A program made the position numbers and the translations under genes. Below are positions 26,985 to 35,546 of a DNA stretch of 64,000 nt, piece by piece. The first letter of the stretch is position 1, and every line of letters starts with the position of its first letter. The stretch comes from C-114 sp963745405 (lineage in GTDB: Bacteria; Chloroflexota; Limnocylindria; Limnocylindrales; CSP1-4): assembly GCA_963745405.1 (NCBI GenBank), contig CAVUWY010000003.1:124001-188000 (forward strand), read 5' to 3'. Below the pieces are notes generated by a model. That model was given only the letters and a program-made list of their open reading frames with translations. It ran no database searches and was not told where the DNA came from.

Positions 26985-27800
26985 ATGGCCGACGCCGACG
27001 CGGCCCGCGAGGCCGGCCTGCCGGCGCTCGTCCCCACCGCGCCCCAGCCGCCACCTGCCGAGGCACCAGGCCTCGGTGACGGTCCGTCGATGAGTCCGTC
27101 CGCGGACGACACGGCGATGACCCTCGTCGACCACCTCGGCGAGCTCAGGAATCGGCTCGTCAAGACGATCCTCGCCATCGTCGTCCTCGGGGCCATCGGC
27201 TTCTGGCAGGCCGGCGCGATCATCGACGTGTTGCGGAGCCCGATCGGCGACCGACACCTCGTCTCCCTGAGCGCCGGCGGGCCGTTCTTCCTGTACGTGA
27301 AGATCGCCCTCGTGACCGGGGTGATCCTCGGGATGCCGGTGATCCTCTACCAGGTCTGGGCGTTCATCTCACCCGGGCTGACGCCGGAGGAGCGGAAGGT
27401 CGTCCGGCCGTGGGTCCCCGTCGCCCTCCTCATGTTCGCCATCGGCGTCGCCGTCGCCTGGGTCGTCCTGCCGTTCGCCCTCCAGTTCCTGTTCAGCTTC
27501 GAGTCGGACGCCATCACGATCCAGCTGACGATCGACAACTACTTCGGGTTCATCTCGACGATGTTCCTCGCCTTCGGGCTGACGATGCAGTTCCCGATCG
27601 TCCTCTACATCCTGTCCCGGATCGGACTCGTGACGGCCGCCCGCCTCCGGGCGGCACGCCGCTACGTGATCCTCGGCATCGCCGTCTTCGCGACCGTGAT
27701 CACGCCCGGCGGCGACCTCGTCAGCCCGACCGTCCTCGGCCTGACGATGTACGTCCTGTTCGAGATCTCGATCTTCGTCATCTCCCGGAGCGGTCGCTGA
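26985..27800 (+). CDS. tatC: Sec-independent translocase protein TatC
   Basis: 271 residues with six membrane helices. MTLVDHLGELRNRLVKTILA is the TatC N-terminal motif with the twin-arginine-reading Glu, and LYQVWAFISPGLTPEERK is the first periplasmic loop signature. ITPGGDLVSPTVLGLTMYVLFEISI closes the family pattern. An unusually long, Pro-rich cytoplasmic N-terminus (~45 residues) precedes the first motif, so an internal start near ATG 27090 or 27117 is possible. TatB is not seen; TatA may serve both roles. Confidence 0.94.
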   Translation: MADADAAREAGLPALVPTAPQPPPAEAPGLGDGPSMSPSADDTAMTLVDHLGELRNRLVKTILAIVVLGAIGFWQAGAIIDVLRSPIGDRHLVSLSAGGPFFLYVKIALVTGVILGMPVILYQVWAFISPGLTPEERKVVRPWVPVALLMFAIGVAVAWVVLPFALQFLFSFESDAITIQLTIDNYFGFISTMFLAFGLTMQFPIVLYILSRIGLVTAARLRAARRYVILGIAVFATVITPGGDLVSPTVLGLTMYVLFEISIFVISRSGR

Positions 27801-27858
27801 GCGCGCCTCCCCGCAGCAGATCGACCGAAGCGCACCCGGACCGGCCACGGGAGCGCGG

Positions 27859-27871
27859 TAGACTGGCGGCC
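27859..27871 (+). promoter_or_regulatory. Leaderless -10 box of rapZ
   Basis: TAGACT at 27859-27864, seven bases before the rapZ ATG, the same hexamer as at uvrA. No -35 recognised. Confidence 0.58.
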
Positions 27872-28780
27872 ATGGCCTCACGCGAGCAGCCGGTCGCCGC
27901 GGGATCCGAGGCGGATCCGGCTCCGCACGTCGTGCTCCTGAGCGGTGTCTCGGGCGGCGGCAAGACGGCGGCCGCCAAGCTCTTCGAGGACCTCGGCTAC
28001 CTCGTCGTCGACAACCTGCCGAGCGACCTCCTGCCCGAGCTGGCCGAGCTCATGTCGAGCGATCCCGAGCGCTACGCCCGCGTGGCCATCGTCCTCGACG
28101 TCCGCTCCGGCGATGCGCCGCTCGCCTTCGCCGCCATGCGCGGGGCGCTCGAGGGTCGCGACATCCGGCCCCAGGTCTTCTTCCTCGAGGCTCGCGACGA
28201 GGTCCTCATCCGGCGCTTTTCCGAGACCCGCCACCGTCATCCCCTCGCCGACCAGCGGGGCATCGCCAGCTCCATCGCGGAGGAGCGGCGGCTCCTCGAT
28301 CCGGTCCGCCAGGAGGCCGACGTCGTCCTCGACACGTCCGACCTGTCGCTGCGGGAGCTCCGCGAGACGCTGTTCGCCCACCTGAGCGACCACGTCGACC
28401 CGGAGCAGCTCGTCATCCAGCTGATCAGCTTCGGATTCAAGTTCGGGGTGCCGCTCGAGGCCGACCTCGTCTTCGACGTCCGGTTCATGCAGAACCCCTA
28501 CTACGTCGAGCGGCTCCGCCAGCAATCGGGCCTGACCGAGGCCGTCCGCGAGTTCGTCCTCGACCAGCCGGTAGCCCGTCGCTTCCTCGGCTTCCTCCAC
28601 GAGTTCCTCGACTTCGTCCTGCCGGCCTACGAGGCCGAGGGCAAGACGCGGCTGACGATCGCTATCGGCTGCACCGGTGGTTATCACCGCTCGATCGTCA
28701 TGGCCGAGGAGCTGGCGACGTGGCTCCGGGAGCGTGGATCGCCGGTGGCGGTCTTCCACCGCGAGCTCGACCGGGCATGA
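27872..28780 (+). CDS. rapZ: RNase adapter RapZ (YvcJ), nucleotide-binding
   Basis: 302 residues. P-loop LLSGVSGGGKTAAAKLFEDL near residue 24, then DNLPSDLLPEL, FLEARDEVLIRRFSETRHRHPL (the RxSETRRxHPL hallmark of YvcJ/RapZ) and the C-terminal FGFKFGVPLEADLVFDVRF and AIGCTGGYHRSIVMAE. In E. coli RapZ binds small RNAs and glucosamine-6-phosphate to control cell-wall precursor supply; in Gram-positives the YvcJ role is less clear. First of a conserved rapZ-yvcK-whiA block. Confidence 0.95.
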   Translation: MASREQPVAAGSEADPAPHVVLLSGVSGGGKTAAAKLFEDLGYLVVDNLPSDLLPELAELMSSDPERYARVAIVLDVRSGDAPLAFAAMRGALEGRDIRPQVFFLEARDEVLIRRFSETRHRHPLADQRGIASSIAEERRLLDPVRQEADVVLDTSDLSLRELRETLFAHLSDHVDPEQLVIQLISFGFKFGVPLEADLVFDVRFMQNPYYVERLRQQSGLTEAVREFVLDQPVARRFLGFLHEFLDFVLPAYEAEGKTRLTIAIGCTGGYHRSIVMAEELATWLRERGSPVAVFHRELDRA

Positions 28781-28826
28781 GGCCCTCGATGCCGCGCGTC
28801 GCCGTCGGACCCACGGGCGGCCGACC

Positions 28827-30161
28827 GTGAACCTGCGGCGCTGGCTCCGGCCCGGGATGGGCATCAAGCGCTGGCTCGGCGTCGTCTTCATCGGCGAGCT
28901 GAGCCTCGCCCTCGGCGGCGCCTTCGCCCTCCGCCAGCTCTACCGCGACACCGACGTCTCCGGGCCGTTCCAGGCGGCGATCTACCTCGCCACGCTGCAA
29001 TTCCTGCCGTACATCGCCCGGGGGGTCATCCTCGGCTCTGTCGGCGCGGCGCTGTTCCTGGCCGGCTCGATCCGGGTCATCCAGGCGTTCATGAACCCGT
29101 TCCGGTCGCCGGACGCCGACCAGCCGCTCGTCGAGCTCATCTACCAGAAGCGGTTCCTCGCCCGCGGCCCGAAGATCGTCGCGATCGGCGGCGGGACCGG
29201 CCTCTCGACGCTCCTCCGCGGACTCAAGGAGCACTCGAGCAACCTCACCGCGGTGGTCACGGTCGCCGACGACGGTGGCTCGTCGGGCAAGCTCCGCGAG
29301 CAGCTCGGCGTGCCGGCCGTCGGCGATATCCGCAACTGCATCGTCGCCCTCGCCGATGCCGAACCCCTCATGGCCGAGCTCCTCCAGTACCGCTTCCCCG
29401 AGTCGGAGCGGACCGGGTCCGAGAGCGACCGGACGACCCTCGGCGGGCATGCCGTCGGTAACCTCCTCATCGCGGCCCTCACGGCCGTCGAGGGCGGCGA
29501 CTTCGAGGAGGGGGTCCGCCAGATGAACCGGGTCCTCGCCGTCCGCGGCCAGGTCCTGCCGGTCTCGCCGACGCCGCTCGTCCTCCACTGCGAGACGCGC
29601 GATGGATGGGAGGTCCACGGCCAGTCCGCCGTCGCCACGACGACCGACATCGAGCGGGTCTGGGTGACGCCGGGCGACGTGGCCGTGTCGGACGACGCCC
29701 TCCGGGCGATCGCCGAAGCCGACGTCGTCGTGCTCGGACCGGGCAGCCTCTACACGAGCATCCTGCCGGGCCTGCTCCTGGCGCCGATCCGCGACGCCAT
29801 CCTCGCCTCGCCCGCGCTTCGGGTCTACGTCTGCAATGTCGCCACGCAGGAAGGCGAGACGGCCGGCTACGACCTCGCCGACCACGTCGACGCCCTCGAG
29901 CGGCATGCGGCGCCCGGCATCGTAGATGTCGTACTCGCCAACAGTCACGTCGCGACGACCGCCCCGGCCGGGCGTGGCGAGGCGGTCCGTCCACGGTGGC
30001 CGCCGGCCGGGCCGAACGTGCCGCGGCTCGTCCTCGACGACGTCATCGACCCCGCCGAACCGACGCATCACGATCCGGCCGCCCTGGCCGCCGCCATCAT
30101 CCGGGTCGTCGAGCGCGAGGGCGGCGCCCGCCGGCGCGCCGGGGTGGCCCGGACCGCGTGA
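28827..30161 (+). CDS. yvcK: YvcK-like gluconeogenesis factor with N-terminal membrane anchor
   Basis: 444 residues. The core (about residues 112-430) matches the CofD-like fold of YvcK: KIVAIGGGTGLSTLLRGLKE, VVTVADDGGSSGKLRE, GDIRNCIVALAD and GPGSLYTSILPGLL. YvcK binds UDP-sugars and is needed for morphology and growth on gluconeogenic carbon in Firmicutes and Actinobacteria. Unlike the Bacillus protein, this one starts with two membrane helices (FIGELSLALGGAFALRQL and FLPYIARGVILGSVGAALFL). Start is GTG at 28827; ATG 28857 is an alternative. Overlaps whiA by GTGA. Confidence 0.92.
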   Translation: MNLRRWLRPGMGIKRWLGVVFIGELSLALGGAFALRQLYRDTDVSGPFQAAIYLATLQFLPYIARGVILGSVGAALFLAGSIRVIQAFMNPFRSPDADQPLVELIYQKRFLARGPKIVAIGGGTGLSTLLRGLKEHSSNLTAVVTVADDGGSSGKLREQLGVPAVGDIRNCIVALADAEPLMAELLQYRFPESERTGSESDRTTLGGHAVGNLLIAALTAVEGGDFEEGVRQMNRVLAVRGQVLPVSPTPLVLHCETRDGWEVHGQSAVATTTDIERVWVTPGDVAVSDDALRAIAEADVVVLGPGSLYTSILPGLLLAPIRDAILASPALRVYVCNVATQEGETAGYDLADHVDALERHAAPGIVDVVLANSHVATTAPAGRGEAVRPRWPPAGPNVPRLVLDDVIDPAEPTHHDPAALAAAIIRVVEREGGARRRAGVARTA

Positions 30162-31009
30162 GCCGTCTCGATCGCGACCTCGTGTCGGCGCTCAGGGCCG
30201 AGCTCGCCGCGGCCGACGCGCCGCGGCCCTGCGACCGACGCGCGCTGGCGGCCGGCCTCGGGCCGACGGGAGCGGACCGCGACGCCGTCACCGCCCGCCT
30301 CGCGGTCCGACTCGGCCTCGGGGACCAGGCCGGCCCGGCCCCGGAGCCTTTCGACTGGACCGCCGCGCGAGATCATTGCCGGATCACCTTCCTCCGGGGC
30401 CTCTTCCTCGGCCACGGCTCGCTGAGCCTCGCCAACGGCACGACCCACCTCGAATTCGTCGTCGAGCCGAACGAGGCCTCCACCCTCGCCGGCCGGCTCC
30501 GCGACCTCGACATGCCGGCGTCGTCGCGGGTCAGGCGGGGCCGCGGCGTCGTGACCTGGAAGAGCAGCGAGTCGGTCATCCACTTCCTCCGGATGGCTGG
30601 GGCCGGCGCCGCCCTCCTCGAGCTCGAGGCGCGGCAGGTCTCGCGGGCGGTGCGGGGTGACCTCAACCGCGTCATCAACGCCGAGTCGGCGAACCTCAAC
30701 CGGGCCGTCGAGGCGGCGGGTCGGCAGCTCGCCGCGATCGCGGAGCTCGAGGGCGACGGCCGGCTCGCCCGTCAGCCACATGTCGTCCGCCTTGTCGCCG
30801 CCGCCCGACGCGAGACGCCGGAAGCGACGTTCGCCGAGCTCGCCGAGCGGCTCGACCGTCACCGCTCGACCGTCCAGCGGGCGCTGGAGCGCCTCGAGTG
30901 GCTGGCCTCCCACGACGACGAACCGGGCGGCCTCGGAGCCGGGGACGTCGACCGGTCACCGCAGCGGGCCCGGCCGGATCGATCCGCCGGGGCGGCGGTA
31001 TCGGCATGA
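30158..31009 (+). CDS. whiA: DNA-binding protein WhiA (sporulation/division regulator family)
   Basis: 283 residues. LAGLIDADG-like N-terminal domain (CRITFLRGLFLGHGSLSLAN, HLEFVVEPNEASTLAGRL, WKSSESVIHFLRMAGA) and a C-terminal helix-turn-helix (ATFAELAERLDRHRSTVQRALERLEWLA); NRVINAESANLNRAVEAAGRQ is the WhiA linker motif. WhiA controls cell division and chromosome segregation in Gram-positives. The GTG start lies in the four-base overlap with yvcK, and the stop overlaps tpiA by ATGA. The C-terminus runs ~25 residues past the usual end. Confidence 0.94.
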   Translation: MSRLDRDLVSALRAELAAADAPRPCDRRALAAGLGPTGADRDAVTARLAVRLGLGDQAGPAPEPFDWTAARDHCRITFLRGLFLGHGSLSLANGTTHLEFVVEPNEASTLAGRLRDLDMPASSRVRRGRGVVTWKSSESVIHFLRMAGAGAALLELEARQVSRAVRGDLNRVINAESANLNRAVEAAGRQLAAIAELEGDGRLARQPHVVRLVAAARRETPEATFAELAERLDRHRSTVQRALERLEWLASHDDEPGGLGAGDVDRSPQRARPDRSAGAAVSA

Positions 31010-31827
31010 CCGCCGCGGCCCGCCCGGTGATCGTCGCCGGCAATTGGAAGATGCACACCGTGCCGTCGGAGGCCGGCGAGCTGGCGCGTGTCATCGCGGC
31101 CCGAACGACCGACCCGCTCGTCGTCCGGGTCATCTGCCCGCCGTTCGTGGCCCTCGGACCGGTCCGCGACGCATTGGCCGGGAGCGGCGTGGCGGTCGGT
31201 GCCCAGAACGTCCACCACGAGGCCGCCGGCGCGTTCACGGGAGAGGTCAGCGCGGCGATGCTCGTCGGGCTGGCGAGCTGGGTGATCGTCGGCCACTCGG
31301 AGCGTCGCCGGGATGCCGGCGAGACGGACGCCCTCATCGGAGCCAAGCTCGGCCGGGTGATCGAGGCCGGGCTGCGACCGATCCTCTGTGTCGGAGAGCT
31401 GCTCGCCGATCGCGAGGCGGGACGACAGGAGGCGGTCGTCGAGGCGCAGCTGCGGGGAGCCCTCGGCCCGGAGGGGATCGGTCAGTCCGGGGAGGGCGTC
31501 GATGCGCTCCAGCGCTCGCTTGTCGTCGCCTACGAGCCGGTCTGGGCCATCGGGACCGGACTGACTGCACGAGGATCCGACGCGGCGGCGATGGCCGAAG
31601 CCATCCGGGCGACGCTGGCCGACCTTTCGACGCCGGAGCGCGCGGCTGCCACCCCGGTGCTCTACGGGGGGAGCGTGACGGCGGCGGCGATCGGGGAGTT
31701 CCTCGCCGAGCTGTCGATCGACGGAGCGCTCGTCGGCGGAGCGTCGCTGAAGCCCGACGAGATGGCGGGTATCGTGGGCCGGGCCGGGGTGACGGCGGCG
31801 GCCAGGGCCGCCACGGCCGCCGGCTGA
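31006..31827 (+). CDS. tpiA: Triosephosphate isomerase
   Basis: Interconverts dihydroxyacetone phosphate and glyceraldehyde-3-phosphate. 273 residues: AGNWKMH holds the catalytic Lys, VIVGHSERRR the His, VVAYEPVWAIGTG the catalytic Glu, and VLYGGSVTAA with GALVGGASLKPDE the phosphate-binding Gly loops. ATGA overlap with whiA places it in the rapZ-yvcK-whiA transcript, followed by gpmA, so carbon-flux regulators and glycolytic enzymes are physically joined. Confidence 0.96.
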   Translation: MTAAARPVIVAGNWKMHTVPSEAGELARVIAARTTDPLVVRVICPPFVALGPVRDALAGSGVAVGAQNVHHEAAGAFTGEVSAAMLVGLASWVIVGHSERRRDAGETDALIGAKLGRVIEAGLRPILCVGELLADREAGRQEAVVEAQLRGALGPEGIGQSGEGVDALQRSLVVAYEPVWAIGTGLTARGSDAAAMAEAIRATLADLSTPERAAATPVLYGGSVTAAAIGEFLAELSIDGALVGGASLKPDEMAGIVGRAGVTAAARAATAAG

Positions 31828-31855
31828 CACGCGACCGAGACGAGAGGCCCCGACG

Positions 31856-32617
31856 ATGCCGACCCTCGTGCTGCTCCGCCACGGCGAGAGCGACTGGAAC
31901 CGGGAGAACCGCTTCACCGGCTGGACCGACGTCGACCTCTCCGAGCGGGGGATCGCGGAGGCTCACGAGGCAGCCCGGCTCCTCGCCGCCGAAGGGCTGA
32001 CCTTCGACATCGCCTTCACCTCGGTGTTGCGGCGGGCGATCCGGACCCTGTGGATCGTCCTCGACGGCCTCGACCTCATGTGGCTGCCGGTCCACGGATC
32101 GTGGCGGCTCAACGAGCGCCACTACGGCGCGCTCCAGGGGCTCGACAAGGCCGAGACGGCACGCGAGTACGGCGACGAGCAGGTTCGGGTCTGGCGGCGC
32201 AGCTTCGACATCCCGCCACCGGCGCTGACGCCGGACGACGAGCGGTTCCCGGGGCACGATCGACGGTACGCCGCGCTCGACCCGGACGAGCTGCCAACGA
32301 CCGAGTCGCTCAAGGACACCATCGCTCGCTTCCTGCCCCACTGGGAGGCAGAGATCGCGCCCGTCGTCCGGTCCGGCAGGCGGGTCCTCATCGCGGCCCA
32401 CGGCAATAGCCTCCGTGCGCTCGTGAAATACCTCGACGGCGTGTCCGACGAGGACATCGTCGGGCTCAACATCCCGACCGGGATACCGCTCGTCTACGAA
32501 CTGGACGGCGACCTGCGGCCGCTCGGCCACCGCTATCTCGGCGACCAGGCCCGGGTCGAGGCGGCGATGGCGGCGGTGGCGGCCCAGGGCACGGCCGCTC
32601 GGGCTCCGGGAGCCTGA
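31856..32617 (+). CDS. gpmA: 2,3-bisphosphoglycerate-dependent phosphoglycerate mutase
   Basis: 253 residues of the histidine phosphatase superfamily: VLLRHGESDWN has the phosphorylated His, ENRFTGWTDVDLSERG, RLNERHYGALQGLDKAE and AHGNSLRALVKYLDG carry the second His and the substrate pocket. Length and motifs fit the dPGM enzyme that converts 3- to 2-phosphoglycerate, not a broad-range phosphatase. GAGAGG precedes the ATG by 8 nt. Follows tpiA by 28 bp. Confidence 0.95.
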   Translation: MPTLVLLRHGESDWNRENRFTGWTDVDLSERGIAEAHEAARLLAAEGLTFDIAFTSVLRRAIRTLWIVLDGLDLMWLPVHGSWRLNERHYGALQGLDKAETAREYGDEQVRVWRRSFDIPPPALTPDDERFPGHDRRYAALDPDELPTTESLKDTIARFLPHWEAEIAPVVRSGRRVLIAAHGNSLRALVKYLDGVSDEDIVGLNIPTGIPLVYELDGDLRPLGHRYLGDQARVEAAMAAVAAQGTAARAPGA

Positions 32618-32644
32618 CCCAGGGGGTCGGCGGTCGCCCTGTGC

Positions 32645-32650
32645 TACCAT
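32645..32650 (+). promoter_or_regulatory. -10 box upstream of secG
   Basis: TACCAT followed by a ~27-nt leader containing AGGAGG 9 nt before the secG GTG. Contrast with the leaderless genes: this transcript carries a strong ribosome-binding site. Confidence 0.45.
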
Positions 32651-32683
32651 CCGGCGGCTGAATCGACAGGAGGCCCGCAGCTC

Positions 32684-32923
32684 GTGAACCCGTTCCTGGC
32701 CGTCGGCCAGATCATCGTCAGCATCGCGCTCATGGCATCGATCCTGCTCCAGTCCAGGGGGACGGGACTGTCCGGCACCTTCGGCGGCGATTCCGCCGTC
32801 TACCGGAGCCGTCGCGGGATCGAGCGGCGTCTGTTCCAGTTCACGGTCGCGCTCGCCATCCTCTTCGTCGCCTTCTCGCTCGTCGCCTACACGTTCGCGC
32901 CGACCACGACGTCGGCCGGCTGA
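32684..32923 (+). CDS. secG: Preprotein translocase subunit SecG
   Basis: 79 residues with two membrane helices (about 2-20 and 54-74). The loop LLQSRGTGLSGTFGGDSAVYRSRRGIERRLF is the SecG signature (positions ~22-52): the conserved QSxGxGLSGxFGG. GTG start with AGGAGG upstream. It assists SecYEG in the membrane. Separated from secD/secF by ~10 kb. Confidence 0.92.
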   Translation: MNPFLAVGQIIVSIALMASILLQSRGTGLSGTFGGDSAVYRSRRGIERRLFQFTVALAILFVAFSLVAYTFAPTTTSAG

Positions 32924-32980
32924 CGAGCCTGCGGCCCTGACCGCTCTCCGGTCGGGCGCCCCCATCCGGAACAGGATCTA

Positions 32981-34798
32981 TTGACCAGCCGAGACCGCGC
33001 CGTCGTCCTCGCCCTTGTCGCCGTGTTCGCCATCCTCACGGTGGCGGTCGGTGTCCCGGCGTCGGCTTCCCCGAGTGCCAGCCCGTCCGCCTCGTCGCCG
33101 CCGGGCGGGACGCCGGGTATGGCGGTGTATCGGGAGGGGATCCTCGGCCGGCCGGGCTCGATCGACCCCCTCACCGCCAAGAGCCAGGCAGATCGCGACC
33201 TCGTCGCCCTCGTCTTCAGCGGACTCGTCCGGCTCGGTCCGGACGGCACGGTCCTGCCCGACCTCGCCGCCAGCTGGACGATCGACAAGAAGGGCGCCTC
33301 GTACACGTTCCAGCTGCGGCCCGACGCGCGCTGGCAGGACGGCCAGCCGGTGACCTCGGCCGACGTGGTCTACACGATCCACGCGTTGCAGGATCCCTCG
33401 TATACCGGCCCGGGGGCATCCTCGTGGCGTGAAGTGACGGTCACGGCGGTCGACGACCTGACCGTTCGCTTCGACCTCGCCACCCCGCTCGGCAGCTTCC
33501 TCCAGGCCGCGACACAGCCGCTGCTGCCGGATCACCTCCTCCACGACGTCGTCGCCGGCGATCTCGACGAATCGGCGTTCAACAGTGCACCGGTCGGCAG
33601 CGGGCCGTACCGGCTCGTGACCTGGGACGCGCTGGAGGCGCATCTCGAATTCGACCCGCAGACGGCGGCGCCGGCTCCGACCACGTCGCCATCGCCGTCC
33701 GCGGCCGCTTCGGCGACGTCATCGGCCGCCGCCTCGCTTCGTGCCTCACCTGCAGCCTCGTCGGCATCGCTTTCAGGCGGTCCGACGGCATCGCCCTCGG
33801 CGACGCCGACCGCCGCCCCCACGCCGCCCGTCGGTTCGGTCCGGCCCGAGGCCATCGACATGCGCTTCTACAACGACGCGACATCGCTCATGACCGACTA
33901 CCGGGCCGGCCTCCTGGACGCCGCCAGCGGCCTCATGTCGTCCGATGCCACGGCCCTCGCGTCCACGCCTGGGTCGCGCCTCATGGAGTACCCGCGGACG
34001 ACGTATACCGGCATCGTCCTCAACCTGCGCCCCGGCCATCCGCTGTTCCAGGACGCCGCGGTCCGCAAGGCGCTCCTCCAGGCGATCGACCGCCCGAGTC
34101 TCATCGCCTCCATCCTCGGCGCCTCCGGCACGCCGGCCGACACGCCGATCCCGCCCTCGTCGTGGGCCTACGATGCGACGGCCGCAAGGCCGATCGCCTA
34201 CGACCCCGCCGCCGCGACGAAGGCGCTCAAGAAGGCCGGCTGGACCCTGGTCGACGGCGCCTGGCGAGCGCCGAAGTCGAAGCAGCGGCTCAGCCTCGAG
34301 CTCATCACGCCGGATCAGGAATCGAACCCCCTGGTCTACGCGACGACCCAGGCCGTGGCCGACGCCTGGACCCGCTTCGGGATCAAGGTGTCGGTCATCG
34401 CGCTCACTCCCCACGACTTCGTCGACAAGCGCCTCGCCCCGGGTCAGTTCGATGCGGCGACGGTCGACGTCGACGTCGGCCTCGATCCCGACCTCTACCC
34501 GTTCCTCGCCTCGACCCAGACGACGACCGGCGGGGCGAACGTCTCCGGGGTCCAGATGCCGGACCTCGACAAGAAGCTTGTCGCTGCCCGCCGCTACGGG
34601 TCGGCGGCGGCGCGGCTTGCGGCATTCCGGGACCTCCAGACGTACCTTGGCCAGGCGACGTTGACGCTGCCGCTGTTCTTCCGCGGAGAGCCGTTCGTGC
34701 TCGCGGATCGGGTCTGGGGACCCACCACCCGGGAGATCGCCGATCCCAGTGGCCGATATTGGGACGTGCTAACATGGCGCCTCGCCAACGGCCCGTGA
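32981..34798 (+). CDS. ABC transporter solute-binding protein, peptide/nickel family (SBP family 5)
   Basis: 605 residues with an N-terminal hydrophobic export signal (VVLALVAVFAILTVAVGV). Family-5 motifs: GRPGSIDPLTAKSQADRDLV, LVFSGLVRLGPDGTVLPDLAASW, YTFQLRPDARWQDGQPVTSADVVYTI and VRKALLQAIDRPSLIASIL. No lipobox Cys is clear. About residues 230-287 are a Ser/Ala/Pro/Thr-rich insert inside the substrate domain, as in SecF. Start is TTG at 32981 with AGGA upstream. No permease or ATPase genes are next to it, so the transporter partners are elsewhere. Confidence 0.87.
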   Translation: MTSRDRAVVLALVAVFAILTVAVGVPASASPSASPSASSPPGGTPGMAVYREGILGRPGSIDPLTAKSQADRDLVALVFSGLVRLGPDGTVLPDLAASWTIDKKGASYTFQLRPDARWQDGQPVTSADVVYTIHALQDPSYTGPGASSWREVTVTAVDDLTVRFDLATPLGSFLQAATQPLLPDHLLHDVVAGDLDESAFNSAPVGSGPYRLVTWDALEAHLEFDPQTAAPAPTTSPSPSAAASATSSAAASLRASPAASSASLSGGPTASPSATPTAAPTPPVGSVRPEAIDMRFYNDATSLMTDYRAGLLDAASGLMSSDATALASTPGSRLMEYPRTTYTGIVLNLRPGHPLFQDAAVRKALLQAIDRPSLIASILGASGTPADTPIPPSSWAYDATAARPIAYDPAAATKALKKAGWTLVDGAWRAPKSKQRLSLELITPDQESNPLVYATTQAVADAWTRFGIKVSVIALTPHDFVDKRLAPGQFDAATVDVDVGLDPDLYPFLASTQTTTGGANVSGVQMPDLDKKLVAARRYGSAAARLAAFRDLQTYLGQATLTLPLFFRGEPFVLADRVWGPTTREIADPSGRYWDVLTWRLANGP

Positions 34799-34828
34799 AC
34801 GTGAGTGCACGGTCCGCGGGCGGGTCGA

Positions 34829-34915
34829 GCCGAGGTGGCGGAACTGGTAGACGCGCTAGCTTCAGGAGCTAGTGCCCGCAAGGGCGTATGGGTTCGACTC
34901 CCTTCCTCGGTACCA
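34829..34915 (+). tRNA. tRNA-Leu (anticodon CAG)
   Basis: 87 nt with acceptor pairing GCCGAGG/CCTCGGT (G-U closing pair), anticodon stem CTAGC/GCTAG around loop TTCAGGA, long variable arm as in class II tRNAs, T-arm with GGTTCGACT, and an encoded CCA end. First of three tRNAs in a row. Confidence 0.95.
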
Positions 34916-34951
34916 GCGCCCCGCTGAGGACCCGACCCGAACGAGACACCT

Positions 34952-35036
34952 GCCCAGGTGGCGGAATTGGTATACGCGTACGTTTGAGGGGCGTATGAGG
35001 CAACTCATCCGGGTTCAAGTCCCGGCCTGGGCACCA
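34952..35036 (+). tRNA. tRNA-Leu (anticodon GAG)
   Basis: 85 nt. Acceptor GCCCAGG/CCTGGGC, anticodon loop TTGAGGG in stem TACGT/GCGTA, long variable arm (TGAGGCAACTCA), GGTTCAAGT T-loop and encoded CCA. A second leucine tRNA only 36 bp after the first. Confidence 0.95.
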
Positions 35037-35051
35037 CTCCTCGCTGACTCC

Positions 35052-35075
35052 ACGGCGGTCCGATCGGACCGCCGT
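35052..35075 (+). terminator. Hairpin after the leucine tRNAs
   Basis: ACGGCGGTCC-GATC-GGACCGCCGT, a perfect 24-bp palindrome forming a 10-bp stem with a 4-nt loop, 16 bp after tRNA-Leu(GAG). No T-run follows, as is common in GC-rich genomes. Confidence 0.6.
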
Positions 35076-35122
35076 CGTGATTCGGGCGCCTGCACCGCCA
35101 GGCCGTATCCTGTCGGCGGCCG

Positions 35123-35200
35123 GGGCGGTTAGCTCAGCCTGGTCAGAGCGCCTCGCTTACACCGAGGATGTCGGGGGTTCGAGTCCCTCACCGCCCACCA
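35123..35200 (+). tRNA. tRNA-Val (anticodon TAC)
   Basis: 78 nt with acceptor GGGCGGT/ACCGCCC, D-arm GCTCAGCCTGGTCAGAGC, anticodon stem CCTCG/CGAGG with loop CTTACAC, GGTTCGAGT T-arm and encoded CCA. Confidence 0.95.
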
Positions 35201-35546
35201 CGGCTCCGGCACCGCGTCCTGACCGCGATCTCCGCCTCGGCGGACCAGCGGAGCGGGAATAGGCCCGTACCATGCCCGGCATAGGAGCGGCGACGCCAGG
35301 TACTCGGGACTCACCGGAACGTAGCCGACCGGGTGAGGGACAACGGCCCGGCGCCGGCTACGCTCTCCGTGGCCCTCGCGTCGTGCGTCCTCGCGAACCG
35401 TGGGTCTCCCCCCGATCTCACGGTCGAGCGTGGATGGCGTCGCGGGGGCCATACGATCTGACCAGCCTCGGGATCGGGCGAGCGGCGATGAGTCCTGCGG
35501 CGTCCGGCGGTCGTATCGTCGAACCCGCTACGGAGGGAGGACGTTG
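35201..35546. other. Non-coding stretch between tRNA-Val and the DHFR-like gene
   Basis: 346 bp with no credible gene. It holds a -10-like TACCAT at 35268-35273 and a better-placed TATCGT at 35514-35519 that could serve the following gene. Open frames here on the minus strand are artefacts of the antisense tRNA. Confidence 0.5.

Noticed and set aside
35129..35452. Minus-strand frame ending in DSNPRHPRCKRGALTRLS
   Set aside because: This is the antisense of tRNA-Val, a well-known false protein in databases.
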